Part shown: in pieces, positions 7,221 to 15,372 of the stretch
Layout: the number at the start of each line of letters is the position of its first letter
Numbering within the stretch: the stretch's first letter is position 1
Assembly (NCBI GenBank): GCA_934636265.1
Contig: CAKUAD010000026.1
Span: 1 to 19,417, forward strand
Source of the DNA: an uncultured Flavobacterium sp.
GTDB lineage: Bacteria > Bacteroidota > Bacteroidia > Flavobacteriales > Flavobacteriaceae
Direction of reading: 5' to 3'
Length of the DNA: 19,417 nt
The notes under the pieces: generated by a model
Databases searched by the model: none
The model's input: the letters and a program-made list of their open reading frames with translations, nothing else
What the model was told of the DNA's origin: nothing
Position numbers and translations under genes: made by a program

Positions 7221-8321
7221 TCAGAATTTAAGCAGATCACCTGCTTTTTCCAGCGTCTGGTCATCCTTGGCAAAGCAAAACCGGATGAGCTTGTCATCGC
7301 GCCCGGATTGATTAAAAACTGACAGCGGGATTGCGGCAACACCCTTGGTCGACACCAGCCAGCGCGCAAAATCCACATCGGGACTGCTGCTGATATCCGC
7401 GTACGAAGCCACCTGAAAGTACGTTCCCTGACAAGGAAGCGCGGTAAATCTCGTGCCGTGCAAAAGTTGCCGGAACTTGTCGCGCTTGACCCGGTAAAAG
7501 GTCTTGAGCTCCTTAAAATCTACAACGTTAAGATATTCGGCCAGGGCCGCCTGCGCCACGCTATTGACGCTAAACACCATAAACTGATGGACGTTTTTGA
7601 TCGGTTGTATCAAATGATCCGGCGCAACAAGATAACCCACTTTCCAGCCGGTGATGTGCAGCGATTTTCCAAACGATGAAATTACGACACTCCGCTCCAG
7701 CAGTTTCTCCCGTTGATGAACGGATTGGTGGTGCGGCTCAAAAGCAATGAATTCATAAACTTCGTCCGATAGCACGACCAGGTTGGGATAATCCGCGCAC
7801 AGATTTTCGAGGGCTTCAAAGTCGGCGTTTTGCCATACCGTCCCAGAAGGATTATGCGGATTGTTAATGATGATCAGCCGGGTTTTTCCCGTCATTTTAC
7901 TTTGGATGGCATTCCAATCGGGCAAAAAGCCTGCGCCCAAAGGAACGTGGATGGCACGGGCTCCAACCAAGTTAACAGGAGTGTCGTAGCAGTCGTAGGC
8001 GGGATCAAGAATAATGACTTCGTCGCCCGGTTTTACAAGCGCTTGTATGGCTGTGTAGATGGCTTGCGTGGCGCCTGCAGTAATCAGGATTTCTCCCCTG
8101 TTGGCGGACCGATTGTAATAGGTTTGCAACAAGGCTGCAATTTGGTCAATCAGCGGGACAAACCCTGATGAAGGCATGTATTGATGGACCGAATCCGCGG
8201 CAATTCTGGAAGTTATTTCAAGCAGGCGTTTGTCCGGTTCAAAGTTCGGGAATCCCTGCGCGAGGTTGATGGCCTGATGCTCGCGCGCCAATTGCGTCAT
8301 TACGGTAAAAATGCTCGTCAT
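7221..8321 (-). CDS. class I/II PLP aminotransferase (methionine/kynurenine type)
   Basis: This is a fold-type I PLP-dependent aminotransferase of 366 residues. Visible motifs are 'INLAQGFPNF' (18-27), 'NNPHNPSG' (153-160), 'SDEVYE' (185-190) and the PLP-lysine segment 'SSFGKSLHITGWKVGY' with Lys219. A C-terminal 'IRFCFAK' supplies the carboxylate-binding Arg. The pattern matches the YbdL/kynurenine aminotransferase subgroup, which often prefers methionine; the substrate is not proven by sequence. An in-frame TGA lies seven codons upstream with no other start, so the ATG is the only choice, although homologues usually have several more residues before 'TSIFTVM'. It is 52 bp downstream of the M23 peptidase gene. 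Confidence 0.85.
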   Translation of the reverse strand: MTSIFTVMTQLAREHQAINLAQGFPNFEPDKRLLEITSRIAADSVHQYMPSSGFVPLIDQIAALLQTYYNRSANRGEILITAGATQAIYTAIQALVKPGDEVIILDPAYDCYDTPVNLVGARAIHVPLGAGFLPDWNAIQSKMTGKTRLIIINNPHNPSGTVWQNADFEALENLCADYPNLVVLSDEVYEFIAFEPHHQSVHQREKLLERSVVISSFGKSLHITGWKVGYLVAPDHLIQPIKNVHQFMVFSVNSVAQAALAEYLNVVDFKELKTFYRVKRDKFRQLLHGTRFTALPCQGTYFQVASYADISSSPDVDFARWLVSTKGVAAIPLSVFNQSGRDDKLIRFCFAKDDQTLEKAGDLLKF

Positions 8322-8373
8322 GTAACAAATGTAGCAAACTCAGGCTAACCTCTGGAAAACCGTCGCATCGGTT

Positions 8374-9735
8374 TTATTTGACCATCTTGAGGGCGAATGG
8401 AGTTCCGTCAGAATCGCGTCCTTTAAGGGTGAAAACGCCATTTGGCAAGTGGGACACATCAGCATTGTCGCCATCCATCGTCAATCTGATCGCCTTTCCG
8501 TCGATGCTGAACGCCGAAACCTCAAATACGGGTTTTGAGAATGTGATTGAATTCTGCGCCGGATTAGGGTAGAATGTGAGTGCTTTCTTTTCAAACTCCG
8601 GGTTGCTGAGTGCTACGCCGTATCCAAATTGGTGGGACGCCGACTGTCCGCCCAACGAGAAAGTGACCGTCCAGATTCCGGTTTGGTTGAGGATTGTAGT
8701 GTTGAATGACCAATACCAATAGGAAGCTGTAAACAATGCCGAAGCGGTTGCCCAATTGTTATAGGCCAGGGTGCCGTCGGGTCGGTACAGATGGATGAAA
8801 GCCTGGGCACCCGTGTTCTGATCGGCAAAATATCCTGCGCAATAAACGGTTTCACCAACCTCAAATTCATTTTTTAGATTTGGCGTTTCAATTTGGGGAC
8901 AGTTTGGAAAAACGGGCGGCGTGTGATGGGTGAAAGCCGCGTTCACTTTAGGGTCGATGTACGGTTTCTGCGTCGCCCACCAGCTGTCGGTAGACGAAGT
9001 CCAATTGTTGCAGGTCCCATCGTAAGTGTCCACTAACTGATCGGCGTTGTTATAAACTTCAAAGTGCAGGTGAGGCCCAGTAGAGTTTCCCGAACTTCCG
9101 ATGACGCCGAGAAATTCTCCCGTTTCAACCCATTCGCCAACCGCTTTTTGGGTTAGGGAATTGTTTTTCAGATGACCATACCAACTCACGCTACCGTCGC
9201 CATGAGCAACATAAACCGCGTTCCAGTTTGCTCCCGACATCATACAACTCGTATCTGACTGCCCATTGTCTTTTCCTATGATTACTCCGGGAGCTGCGGC
9301 TACCGCCCAAGAATGATTGTTGGCCATCTGATACCACGGAAACGGCCAGGTAAACATGTCGATGCCAGCGTGATTGTAGCCCGCTGGAGTATCGTAGGTT
9401 CGGCTGCCGCAATTCCAGTCCTGAACCTGATTCGGATAAGATGGATTATGGTCTACATAATTACTGATGGCCCATACGTTGTTGTAGTCGGTTTCCGGAT
9501 TTTTAGCAACGGGCCATTGAAAAAGCGGGTGTCCCCCGGCCGGCGTTTGTTGCAATTTTCCCTGCGCCGTCAGTTCGGCTTTGGCAAGCGCAATCCGACT
9601 TTTAATTTCGTGAGATTTTTCTTCAGACAAGCAATTGATGTTGTCCGGATTGAAGGAATATTTTCCACCAAACGGACCATCCTGAGCGATCGCAGATGAA
9701 AAGGCTAAAATGCAAAGGAGTAGTGTTTTTTTCAC
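8374..9735 (-). CDS. secreted M23 metallopeptidase with T9SS sorting domain
   Basis: This is a LytM-type zinc peptidase, a family that cuts peptidoglycan cross-bridges or other glycine-rich substrates. Residues 1-17 form a signal peptide ending 'SSAIA'. The zinc ligands are in 'NHAGID' (His122, Asp126) and 'PHLHFEV' (His224), with the catalytic His188 in 'YGHLK'. After the peptidase domain (about 115-245) come a beta-rich domain (about 275-370) and a C-terminal domain starting 'LTFYPNPAQNSITF' at about 388. This last part matches the type A sorting signal of the Bacteroidota type IX secretion system, so the protein probably reaches the cell surface or medium. The start is GTG. All metal ligands are present, so the enzyme should be active. 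Confidence 0.9.
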   Translation of the reverse strand: MKKTLLLCILAFSSAIAQDGPFGGKYSFNPDNINCLSEEKSHEIKSRIALAKAELTAQGKLQQTPAGGHPLFQWPVAKNPETDYNNVWAISNYVDHNPSYPNQVQDWNCGSRTYDTPAGYNHAGIDMFTWPFPWYQMANNHSWAVAAAPGVIIGKDNGQSDTSCMMSGANWNAVYVAHGDGSVSWYGHLKNNSLTQKAVGEWVETGEFLGVIGSSGNSTGPHLHFEVYNNADQLVDTYDGTCNNWTSSTDSWWATQKPYIDPKVNAAFTHHTPPVFPNCPQIETPNLKNEFEVGETVYCAGYFADQNTGAQAFIHLYRPDGTLAYNNWATASALFTASYWYWSFNTTILNQTGIWTVTFSLGGQSASHQFGYGVALSNPEFEKKALTFYPNPAQNSITFSKPVFEVSAFSIDGKAIRLTMDGDNADVSHLPNGVFTLKGRDSDGTPFALKMVK

Positions 9736-9843
9736 GAGTTTAGTTTTCGTTTCAAGCGTTAAAACTAGAGGGTGCTCTGATTTTGGACGTTCGGAATTTT
9801 GCGGTTGGGAGTATTTTTAGATTTTTTCGGGCAAAGTTGCGCG

Positions 9844-9883
9844 GCTCGGCGGCGCTTTAGGAGCGAGCGCCGCCTCGCCGAGC
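9844..9883. other. strong GC-rich hairpin
   Basis: Arms GCTCGGCG (9844-9851) and CGCCGAGC (9876-9883) pair perfectly, and inside them GCGCT pairs with AGCGC across a short bulge. No T-tract follows, so it is not an ordinary terminator. It lies about 110 bp upstream of the M23 peptidase start. Confidence 0.6.
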
Positions 9884-10008
9884 TATTCACTAAGCTTCGG
9901 GCTCTCGTGGGTCCGTGGTGAAAGGAGTGAGGGGGTGGGTCGATAATCGATAATCGGGAGTCGGGTAGGGGATTACCGGCTCGCGGATGCCCGCTGGAGG
10001 AAGGAGCT

Positions 10009-10161
10009 GGATTACGCGCGTTGCGCGTGATCCAAAAGGGGGGCGTTACAAAATCCTGGACGACGCTTTGCGTCGTCCTTGGATTTTTTGCTTGCGCAAA
10101 ACGCTCAAGCAAGCTTGGCGTTTTTCTTAAACAAAAAATCCCGACAGCAGAGCTGTCAGGA
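10009..10161. repeat. four-hairpin block, copy 1
   Basis: Four successive inverted repeats are present. H1 is at 10009-10033 (GGATTACGCGC arm). H2 is at 10050-10087 (AAAATCC outside, GGACGACGC inside). H3 is at 10098-10124 (AAAACGC/GCGTTTT plus CAAGC/GCTTG). H4 is at 10139-10161, the tRNA terminator. The same series in the same order lies at 16045-16202, also beside a tRNA-Pro gene, with paired base changes that keep the stems. Confidence 0.8.
10130..10161 (-). terminator. terminator of tRNA-Pro(GGG)
   Basis: Read on the minus strand, a 10-bp stem (TCCTGACAGC with GCTGTCGGGA, one mismatch, 3-base loop) is followed by a T-rich tract. It begins six bases after the tRNA 3' end, a classic intrinsic terminator. 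The second tRNA-Pro gene has the identical hairpin. Confidence 0.85.
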
Positions 10162-10166
10162 TTTTG

Positions 10167-10240
10167 TCGGGATGACTGGATTCGAACCAGCGACCCCTAG
10201 CACCCCATGCTAGTACGCTACCAGGCTGCGCTACATCCCG
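10167..10240 (-). tRNA. tRNA-Pro (anticodon GGG)
   Basis: On the minus strand the cloverleaf runs from the acceptor arm CGGGATG to its partner CATCCCG, plus discriminator A. The T-arm contains GGTTCGAATCC. The anticodon stem CTAGC/GCTAG holds the loop ATGGGGT, giving anticodon GGG at 10204-10206, which reads CCC and CCU proline codons. The 3' CCA is not encoded (the genome reads ACA). It has its own promoter and terminator. Confidence 0.95.
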
Positions 10241-10258
10241 ATGCTTAAAAAAGCCGAG

Positions 10259-10288
10259 CAAATATAGGGTTTAAATTATCTGCGGCAA
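10259..10288 (-). promoter_or_regulatory. promoter of tRNA-Pro(GGG)
   Basis: On the minus strand TTG (10286-10288), a 19-bp spacer and TATATTTG (10259-10266) match the Bacteroidota housekeeping promoter exactly. The -7 box ends 18 bp before the tRNA. The same boxes and spacing precede the other tRNA-Pro gene. Confidence 0.85.
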
Positions 10289-10289
10289 A

Positions 10290-12407
10290 TCAGGATTCGA
10301 GAATTTCCAGAATTTTTATCGCTGCTTCACTTATTTTCGTGCCCGGTCCAAATACGGCTACGGCGCCGGAATCAAAAAGGAATTCGTAGTCCTGCGGAGG
10401 AATGACACCGCCCACAACCACCAGAATATCTTCGCGGCCGTATTCTTTTAAATGTTCAATCACCTGTGGCACAAGGGTTTTATGTCCGGCGGCCAATGAC
10501 GAAACGCCCAGAATGTGAACATCGTTCTCGACCGCCTGCTTTGCTGCTTCGGCAGGGGTTTGAAACAGAGGCCCGATGTCGACGTCAAATCCAACGTCGG
10601 CGTAGCCGGTAGCCACTACCTTGGCACCGCGGTCGTGTCCGTCCTGGCCCATTTTGGCGATCATGATTCGCGGTCGGCGACCTTCCCTTGCGGCAAAGGC
10701 ATCGGCCATTTCACGAGCCTTCAAAAAGCTCTCGTCCTGTTTAATTTCCTTGCTGTACACGCCACTGAATGATTTGATTTGTGCTTTAAAACGTCCGTAT
10801 ACCATTTCCAGCGCATAGCTGATTTCACCAAGGGTGGCGCGCTCCCGGGCAGCGTCAACCGCAAGTTCAAGCAGGTTGCCTTTGCCCGTGCTCGCCGCCT
10901 GATGCAAGGCATGAAGGCATTGGTTTACGCGGTCCTCATTGCGGCTCTCCTTGAGTTTTTCCAGCCTTTTTATCTGCTGTTTTCTCACCATTTGGTTGTC
11001 GACATCCAGGATATGCAAAGGGTCTTCCCGGTCCAGACGGTGCCGGTTTACGCCTACAATGACATCTTGCCCGCTGTCAATGCGAGCCTGTTTACGCGCC
11101 GCGGCCTCCTCAATCCTGAGTTTGGGAATGCCGGCCTCAATGGCTTTGGTCATGCCGCCCAGTTCCTCGACTTCCTGAATGAGCGCCCAGGCCTTTTCGG
11201 CCAGTTCGTTGGTCAGGCTTTCTACATAATAGCTTCCGGCCCATGGGTCGACGGTTTTGGTAATTTTGGTTTCTTCCTGAAGATAGATTTGTGTATTCCT
11301 CGCAATTCTGGCTGAAAAATCAGTTGGCAGCGCAATCGCTTCGTCCAGCGCATTAGTGTGTAGGGATTGGGTTCCGCCAAAAGCCGCAGCGGCCGCCTCG
11401 ATACAGGTGCGCGCCACGTTATTAAACGGATCCTGCTCCGTAAGGCTCCAGCCGGATGTCTGACAATGCGTCCGGAGTGCCAGTGATTTGTCGTCTATTG
11501 GATCAAACTGTTTGACCAGCTTGGCCCAGATCATCCGCGCGGCCCGCATCTTGGCAATCTCCATAAAATGGTTCATGCCAATCGCCCAGAAAAACGAAAG
11601 CCTTGGCGCAAAATCGTCAATTTTCATTCCCGCGGCCAGTCCGGTCCGGATGTATTCCAAGCCGTCGGCCAAGGTGTATGCCAGTTCGATATCGGCCGTT
11701 GCTCCGGCTTCCTGCATGTGGTAGCCCGATATGGAAATAGAGTTGAACTTAGGCATGTTGCGGCTGGTGTACTCAAAAATATCCGCAATGATTTTCATCG
11801 AAGGTTCAGGCGGATAAATGTAGGTGTTGCGCACCATGAATTCCTTGAGGATGTCGTTCTGAATCGTTCCGGAAAGTTGCGCGGGAGCCACACCCTGTTC
11901 CTCGGCAGCAACAATGTAAAAAGCCATTATCGGCAATACGGCGCCGTTCATGGTCATGGACACCGACATCTGGTCCAGCGGAATCTGATCGAACAAAACC
12001 TTCATGTCTTCGACCGAATCAATAGCTACACCGGCCTTTCCCACGTCGCCCACCACGCGCTCGTGATCGGAATCATATCCGCGGTGCGTCGGGAGGTCAA
12101 ACGCTATAGAAAGGCCCTTTTGTCCGGCGGCCAGGTTGCGTCGGTAAAAGGCATTGCTTTCCTCGGCTGTCGAGAATCCCGCGTACTGCCTGATGGTCCA
12201 CGGCCGTCGGACATACATCGTGGCATACGGCCCGCGAAGGTTTGGCGCAAATCCCGCCCCGAATTCCAGGTGTGTCAGCCCTTCAATGTCATTGGGTGAA
12301 TACGTCGATTTAACCGGAATTCCCTCGGCCGTCACAAACTGATCAGCGTTGGCAGCCGTTGCGGGCGCATCTTTAGAAAGGTTGATATTCTGAAGCGTCT
12401 TTCTCAT
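10290..12407 (-). CDS. scpA: methylmalonyl-CoA mutase large (cobalamin-binding) subunit
   Basis: This catalytic subunit uses adenosylcobalamin to interconvert succinyl-CoA and (R)-methylmalonyl-CoA, in propionate metabolism. The N-terminal barrel has '[16 protein letters not shown]' (65-80), with Tyr75 corresponding to the radical-shuttling active-site Tyr, and '[12 protein letters not shown]' with His230. The C-terminal cobalamin domain (about 578-705) has the base-off motif 'DGHDRG' (589-594), '[12 protein letters not shown]', and '[11 protein letters not shown]'. The 705 residues are normal. The ATG shares one base with the TGA of the upstream TonB-domain gene, so translation is coupled. 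It is the last gene of the udk cluster and ends just before the tRNA-Pro promoter. Confidence 0.97.
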   Translation of the reverse strand: MRKTLQNINLSKDAPATAANADQFVTAEGIPVKSTYSPNDIEGLTHLEFGAGFAPNLRGPYATMYVRRPWTIRQYAGFSTAEESNAFYRRNLAAGQKGLSIAFDLPTHRGYDSDHERVVGDVGKAGVAIDSVEDMKVLFDQIPLDQMSVSMTMNGAVLPIMAFYIVAAEEQGVAPAQLSGTIQNDILKEFMVRNTYIYPPEPSMKIIADIFEYTSRNMPKFNSISISGYHMQEAGATADIELAYTLADGLEYIRTGLAAGMKIDDFAPRLSFFWAIGMNHFMEIAKMRAARMIWAKLVKQFDPIDDKSLALRTHCQTSGWSLTEQDPFNNVARTCIEAAAAAFGGTQSLHTNALDEAIALPTDFSARIARNTQIYLQEETKITKTVDPWAGSYYVESLTNELAEKAWALIQEVEELGGMTKAIEAGIPKLRIEEAAARKQARIDSGQDVIVGVNRHRLDREDPLHILDVDNQMVRKQQIKRLEKLKESRNEDRVNQCLHALHQAASTGKGNLLELAVDAARERATLGEISYALEMVYGRFKAQIKSFSGVYSKEIKQDESFLKAREMADAFAAREGRRPRIMIAKMGQDGHDRGAKVVATGYADVGFDVDIGPLFQTPAEAAKQAVENDVHILGVSSLAAGHKTLVPQVIEHLKEYGREDILVVVGGVIPPQDYEFLFDSGAVAVFGPGTKISEAAIKILEILES

Positions 12408-12850
12408 CAGCGCTTGGATTTTTTAGGATTTTCAGTTGGTCGCGTATCTGCAAAACTCACCGGAATGGAATATTGCACACGCACCGGTTTTCCGTTTTGG
12501 ACTCCCGGTGTCCATTTTGGCGACATTTTTAGGACGCGGATGACTTCGTCGGCCATGCCAAATCCTGCATTGTCGCGCAGTATTTTTATGTCACTCAGCG
12601 TACCGTCTTTCTCAATGACAAAACTGGCAAAAACTTTCCCGCCGGCAAATTCAGGATTTTCCGACGGTATGGTGTTGGTCGCGATAAATTTGTAAAACTT
12701 GTCGATGCCTCCGGGATATTCCGGACGGGTTTCAATGGACGCCATCGACTCGACCGACTCGAATGAAGGTTCGGCAGCGGGAACCACCTCAGCTTCCTGA
12801 GCAAATCCGGCCGTTGCCGAGAATAATAAAGTAATCAGCAGTTTTTTCAT
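12407..12850 (-). CDS. TonB C-terminal-domain protein (energy transducer-like)
   Basis: This 147-residue protein has a cleavable-looking signal peptide (residues 1-17, 'ATAGFA'). It is followed by a TonB C-terminal domain at about 44-133: '[15 protein letters not shown]', '[20 protein letters not shown]' and '[23 protein letters not shown]'. It has no retained N-terminal anchor or long Pro-rich linker, so it is not a canonical energy-transducing TonB. It probably sits free in the periplasm or on a membrane surface. Function unknown. Its start overlaps the mutase small-subunit stop by 4 bp and its stop shares a base with the large-subunit start, so it is embedded between the two halves of a cytoplasmic enzyme. 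That placement is odd. Confidence 0.85.
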   Translation of the reverse strand: MKKLLITLLFSATAGFAQEAEVVPAAEPSFESVESMASIETRPEYPGGIDKFYKFIATNTIPSENPEFAGGKVFASFVIEKDGTLSDIKILRDNAGFGMADEVIRVLKMSPKWTPGVQNGKPVRVQYSIPVSFADTRPTENPKKSKR

Positions 12851-14196
12851 GATTCGAGATTCAGTCGTTCCTGTTCCAATTTTTCGGCCAGACGCCGCGG
12901 TATAATAGGGGTGATGAGCGTTTTTCGCGGCTGTTGCTTGACAAACGGATACAACTCCAAGTCATCGCGCATGCGGTCGTTCTTGTTTGGATATTTGTTG
13001 GTGCCAACCAAAACCTGCTCGCCCGAGTCAAAGGCTTCCTGTTCAATTTTGGCTTTTTCAGCAATTTTGCGTTGTATCGTTCCTTCCTTTAACTGATGCA
13101 AAAATCCGCCGTTCGCCTCGATGTTTTTGAGCAGTGTCAACGCTTTCTGAGCCAGTTGCGACGTGAGGGCTTCAATATAGTAGCTTCCTTCCGCCGGATT
13201 GGATACCCGGTCAAAATAACTTTCGTGTTTGAGCACCAGGAGTTGGTTGCGTGAAATCCGCTCGCCAAACTCATTGCTCTTGTGGTAAAGCACATCGTAC
13301 GGGAGGTTCATTACCGTATCGGCACCGCCTAAAATGGCGCTCATACATTCGGTGGTGGTGCGCAACATATTAACGTTGTAGTCGTAAATCGTCTTGTTGC
13401 GGCGCGACGGCATCGCCAGGATGTGGCATCCGTCGGTATGTCCGTATTCGGCCGCCATCAGGTGAAACAATTCCCTGAGCGCCCGCAGTTTTGCGATCTC
13501 AAAAAAGTAATTCGATCCCATCGCCATGGCAAAAAGCACAGGGCCTTTTACGGTCATCCGTGAAAAATATTCGTTGGCGTGGCCCAGCGCGTAGGCAATC
13601 TGCTGGACAAGGTCGGCGCCGGCGTTCTGATATAATGTCGCATCAACCGATACCTGGTGGATGTTGTGGTACGATCCTCGAGCCATTACCTCAAAATTGT
13701 CAGGGATTCCGGCAAACCAGTTCCCGTCGCTTGCCAGCTGGTGAATTGAGTCGCACATGACAAAAACCTCCTTGCCTGCCGATACGATGTCAATCTTTTT
13801 CATCACAGCCTCGTTCTGAAACGGAAGTACGATTATCATCCGCACCGGTTCGACCCCGTGAATCAGGGCCGCCACGTCTAGGGTGTCGTCGGCCAGCGTA
13901 AACCGGATGGCCTGTGCGCCGCGCCTTATGGAGTCATTGGCCCGCCAAACGGATTTGTCGACATCTTTTACAAAAATGTCCTGGCAAACCTTAAAGGGCG
14001 TACCGCTGCGTCGGGTGGCGACGCCTTCAAATTCGTCAACGTGGTAAAACGGTTTGACTTTAATGTCTTCAGGGCTTTGCCAGACTACGGTCTCGTTGTA
14101 GTCGGCGCCTTTGAGTTCAACCTGTATCTGCTGTTTCCATTGCTTGGATGAAACAGGCAAAAAATCTTGGAAAAGTGAACGTTCTGGATGTGACAC
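12847..14196 (-). CDS. mutA: methylmalonyl-CoA mutase small subunit
   Basis: This is the non-catalytic partner of the large mutase subunit. 'LFQDFLPVSSKQWKQQIQ' near the N-terminus and 'YDYNVNMLRTTTECMSAILGGADTV' in the middle are subunit signatures. At about 449 residues it lacks the degenerate C-terminal cobalamin-like domain of the roughly 620-residue Propionibacterium-type subunit, and ends in 'RRLAEKLEQERL'. The short form seems typical of Bacteroidota. The reading frame can be extended to a TTG at 14217, but that TTG is the last part of a TATATTTG promoter-like box, so I prefer the GTG at 14196. The 3' end overlaps the TonB-domain gene by 4 bp. Confidence 0.93.
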   Translation of the reverse strand: MSHPERSLFQDFLPVSSKQWKQQIQVELKGADYNETVVWQSPEDIKVKPFYHVDEFEGVATRRSGTPFKVCQDIFVKDVDKSVWRANDSIRRGAQAIRFTLADDTLDVAALIHGVEPVRMIIVLPFQNEAVMKKIDIVSAGKEVFVMCDSIHQLASDGNWFAGIPDNFEVMARGSYHNIHQVSVDATLYQNAGADLVQQIAYALGHANEYFSRMTVKGPVLFAMAMGSNYFFEIAKLRALRELFHLMAAEYGHTDGCHILAMPSRRNKTIYDYNVNMLRTTTECMSAILGGADTVMNLPYDVLYHKSNEFGERISRNQLLVLKHESYFDRVSNPAEGSYYIEALTSQLAQKALTLLKNIEANGGFLHQLKEGTIQRKIAEKAKIEQEAFDSGEQVLVGTNKYPNKNDRMRDDLELYPFVKQQPRKTLITPIIPRRLAEKLEQERLNLES

Positions 14197-14214
14197 GGCA
14201 TCTGGGTTATGCCG

Positions 14215-14222
14215 CAAATATA
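14215..14222 (-). promoter_or_regulatory. possible internal -7 box before mutA
   Basis: The minus strand reads TATATTTG, a perfect TAnnTTTG. No TTG lies at the matching -33 position. If used, it would start a mutase transcript inside the udk cluster and would place the first transcribed base after the TTG at 14217, ruling that out as a start codon. Confidence 0.35.
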
Positions 14223-14241
14223 AGTAATTGGCGGGTTTGGG

Positions 14242-14610
14242 CTACTGCTTTGGAATCATCTTGTTGGCGTCGGGTTTTGGCTCGCCCTCGTATTCAATGA
14301 TGTAGATGTCCTCGCTGTCTTTTTTCATGTAGTATTTTTCACGGGCATAGCGTTCGACGTGATCAGGATTTTTGAGCAAACGAATGCTTTGGCTGTCCTT
14401 TTTGATCTCGTCCTTGTAATATTGTTTGTTGTCTTCCAGCTCGTCAATCTGGCTATCCAGTTCGCGGTGATCCAGGTAAGAATAGTTGTCCAAAAACAGC
14501 ATCCACACCGCAAAAAACAACAGCACCCAAACGTATTTGTTGCTCAGTAGCCTAAGCCAGCGCGGACGCTGCTTTTCCTGAGGTTCGGGATGTTGTTCTT
14601 GGTTTTCCAT
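14242..14610 (-). CDS. septum formation initiator family protein (FtsB/DivIC-like)
   Basis: This bitopic membrane protein of the FtsB/DivIC family supports divisome assembly. A charged cytoplasmic tail is followed by one membrane segment (about 26-41, 'YVWVLLFFAVWMLFLD'), a coiled coil (about 48-77) and the family motif 'NPDHVERYAREKYYMKKDSEDIYII' at about 80-104. The 122 residues are a normal length. I chose the ATG at 14610, which shares one base with the udk TGA. A GTG one codon earlier (14613) is equally compatible. Adjacent to udk and mutA in the same orientation, as in related genomes from memory. Confidence 0.9.
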   Translation of the reverse strand: MENQEQHPEPQEKQRPRWLRLLSNKYVWVLLFFAVWMLFLDNYSYLDHRELDSQIDELEDNKQYYKDEIKKDSQSIRLLKNPDHVERYAREKYYMKKDSEDIYIIEYEGEPKPDANKMIPKQ

Positions 14611-15218
14611 CACGCAATACGTTGCTTGATTACGGCGCGAACCACGTCAATGGCCACAGTGTTGTATTTGTCGTTCGGGATGATGATGTCCGCAAAAGCC
14701 TTGGTAGGTTCAATAAACTGTTGGTGCATCGGCTTGAGCGTCGTCTGATAGCGCAGCAAGACTTCCTCCATGTCGCGGCCGCGTTCGGCAATGTCGCGGC
14801 GCAAACGGCGTATTAACCGCTCGTCCGAATCAGCGTGTACAAAAACCTTCATGTCGCACATCTCGCGCAATTCCGGGCTGGCCAAAATCAGGATGCCCTC
14901 AACGATCATCACCTTTCGCGGATGTGTCATAATGGTATCCTCGGTGCGGTTGTGCGTCACAAACGAGTACACCGGCTGCTCGATAGCCTGGCCCGCCTTA
15001 AGCGCTTTTAAATGCGAAACCAGCAGTTCAAAATCAATCGCCCGCGGATGGTCAAAATTTATCAGCGCACGTTCGTCAAAGCTCAGGTTAGAATTGTCCC
15101 TATAATATGAATCCTGATGGATAATGCCCACTTCCGTCTCCGGCAATTCATTCATAATCTGGTGTACAACCGTGGTTTTTCCGCTTCCGGTTCCGCCGGC
15201 AATTCCTATAATGAGCAT
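14610..15218 (-). CDS. udk: uridine kinase
   Basis: This enzyme phosphorylates uridine and cytidine to UMP and CMP in pyrimidine salvage. The Walker A loop 'GGTGSGKT' is at residues 8-15. The nucleoside-site segments are 'HQDSYYRD' (34-41) and 'NFDHPRAIDF' (54-63), and the lid motif 'RRDIAERGRD' is at 140-149. The protein has 202 residues, the family norm. The reading frame extends 29 codons upstream to 15305, but the motif normally starts within a few residues of Met1, and a promoter box at 15238-15245 lies inside that extension. I therefore use the ATG at 15218. It is the first gene of the udk-ftsB-mutA-tonB-scpA cluster. Confidence 0.95.
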   Translation of the reverse strand: MLIIGIAGGTGSGKTTVVHQIMNELPETEVGIIHQDSYYRDNSNLSFDERALINFDHPRAIDFELLVSHLKALKAGQAIEQPVYSFVTHNRTEDTIMTHPRKVMIVEGILILASPELREMCDMKVFVHADSDERLIRRLRRDIAERGRDMEEVLLRYQTTLKPMHQQFIEPTKAFADIIIPNDKYNTVAIDVVRAVIKQRIA

Positions 15219-15237
15219 ACATTTGGGTTTTCTGACG

Positions 15238-15245
15238 CAAAAATA
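15238..15245 (-). promoter_or_regulatory. udk operon -7 box
   Basis: The minus strand reads TATTTTTG, matching TAnnTTTG, 19 bp before the udk ATG at 15218. A TTG is not present at the exact -33 spacing, so only the -7 part is supported. Its position argues against the longer udk start. Confidence 0.5.
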
Positions 15246-15372
15246 GAAAAAATCTCGCCTTATAGTTTGCCGGTGTTGCATTTTGGGCGTGCCGGCGCTC
15301 CACAAACTAGTTCATCCGCACTATGGACTCTCTCTCTAAAAAATTGTCTTTCACAAAATTCACGGCGCCGTC

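Larger units (their letters stand above)
9736..10166. other. hairpin-rich non-coding region beside tRNA-Pro(GGG)
   Basis: I support no protein gene here. From left to right it holds a GC-rich hairpin (9844-9883), a short run with two CGATAAT units near 9940-9955, and the four-hairpin block 10009-10161 that is repeated at 16045-16202. A weak minus-strand reading frame (9765-10112) is Pro/Arg/Ser-rich and looks like a by-product of the hairpins. Confidence 0.7.

Noticed and set aside
8326..8333. TACATTTG on the minus strand before the aminotransferase gene
   Set aside because: Only 4 bp from the ATG, so transcription would begin inside the coding region; no -33 element at the right spacing.
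9765..10112. Minus-strand ORF of 115 codons between the M23 gene and tRNA-Pro
   Set aside because: Pro/Arg/Ser-rich translation of hairpin DNA with no domain; the second copy of the block does not preserve a frame.
15219..15305. N-terminal extension of udk
   Set aside because: Lies upstream of and across the TATTTTTG box, and the uridine kinase P-loop normally begins within a few residues of Met1.
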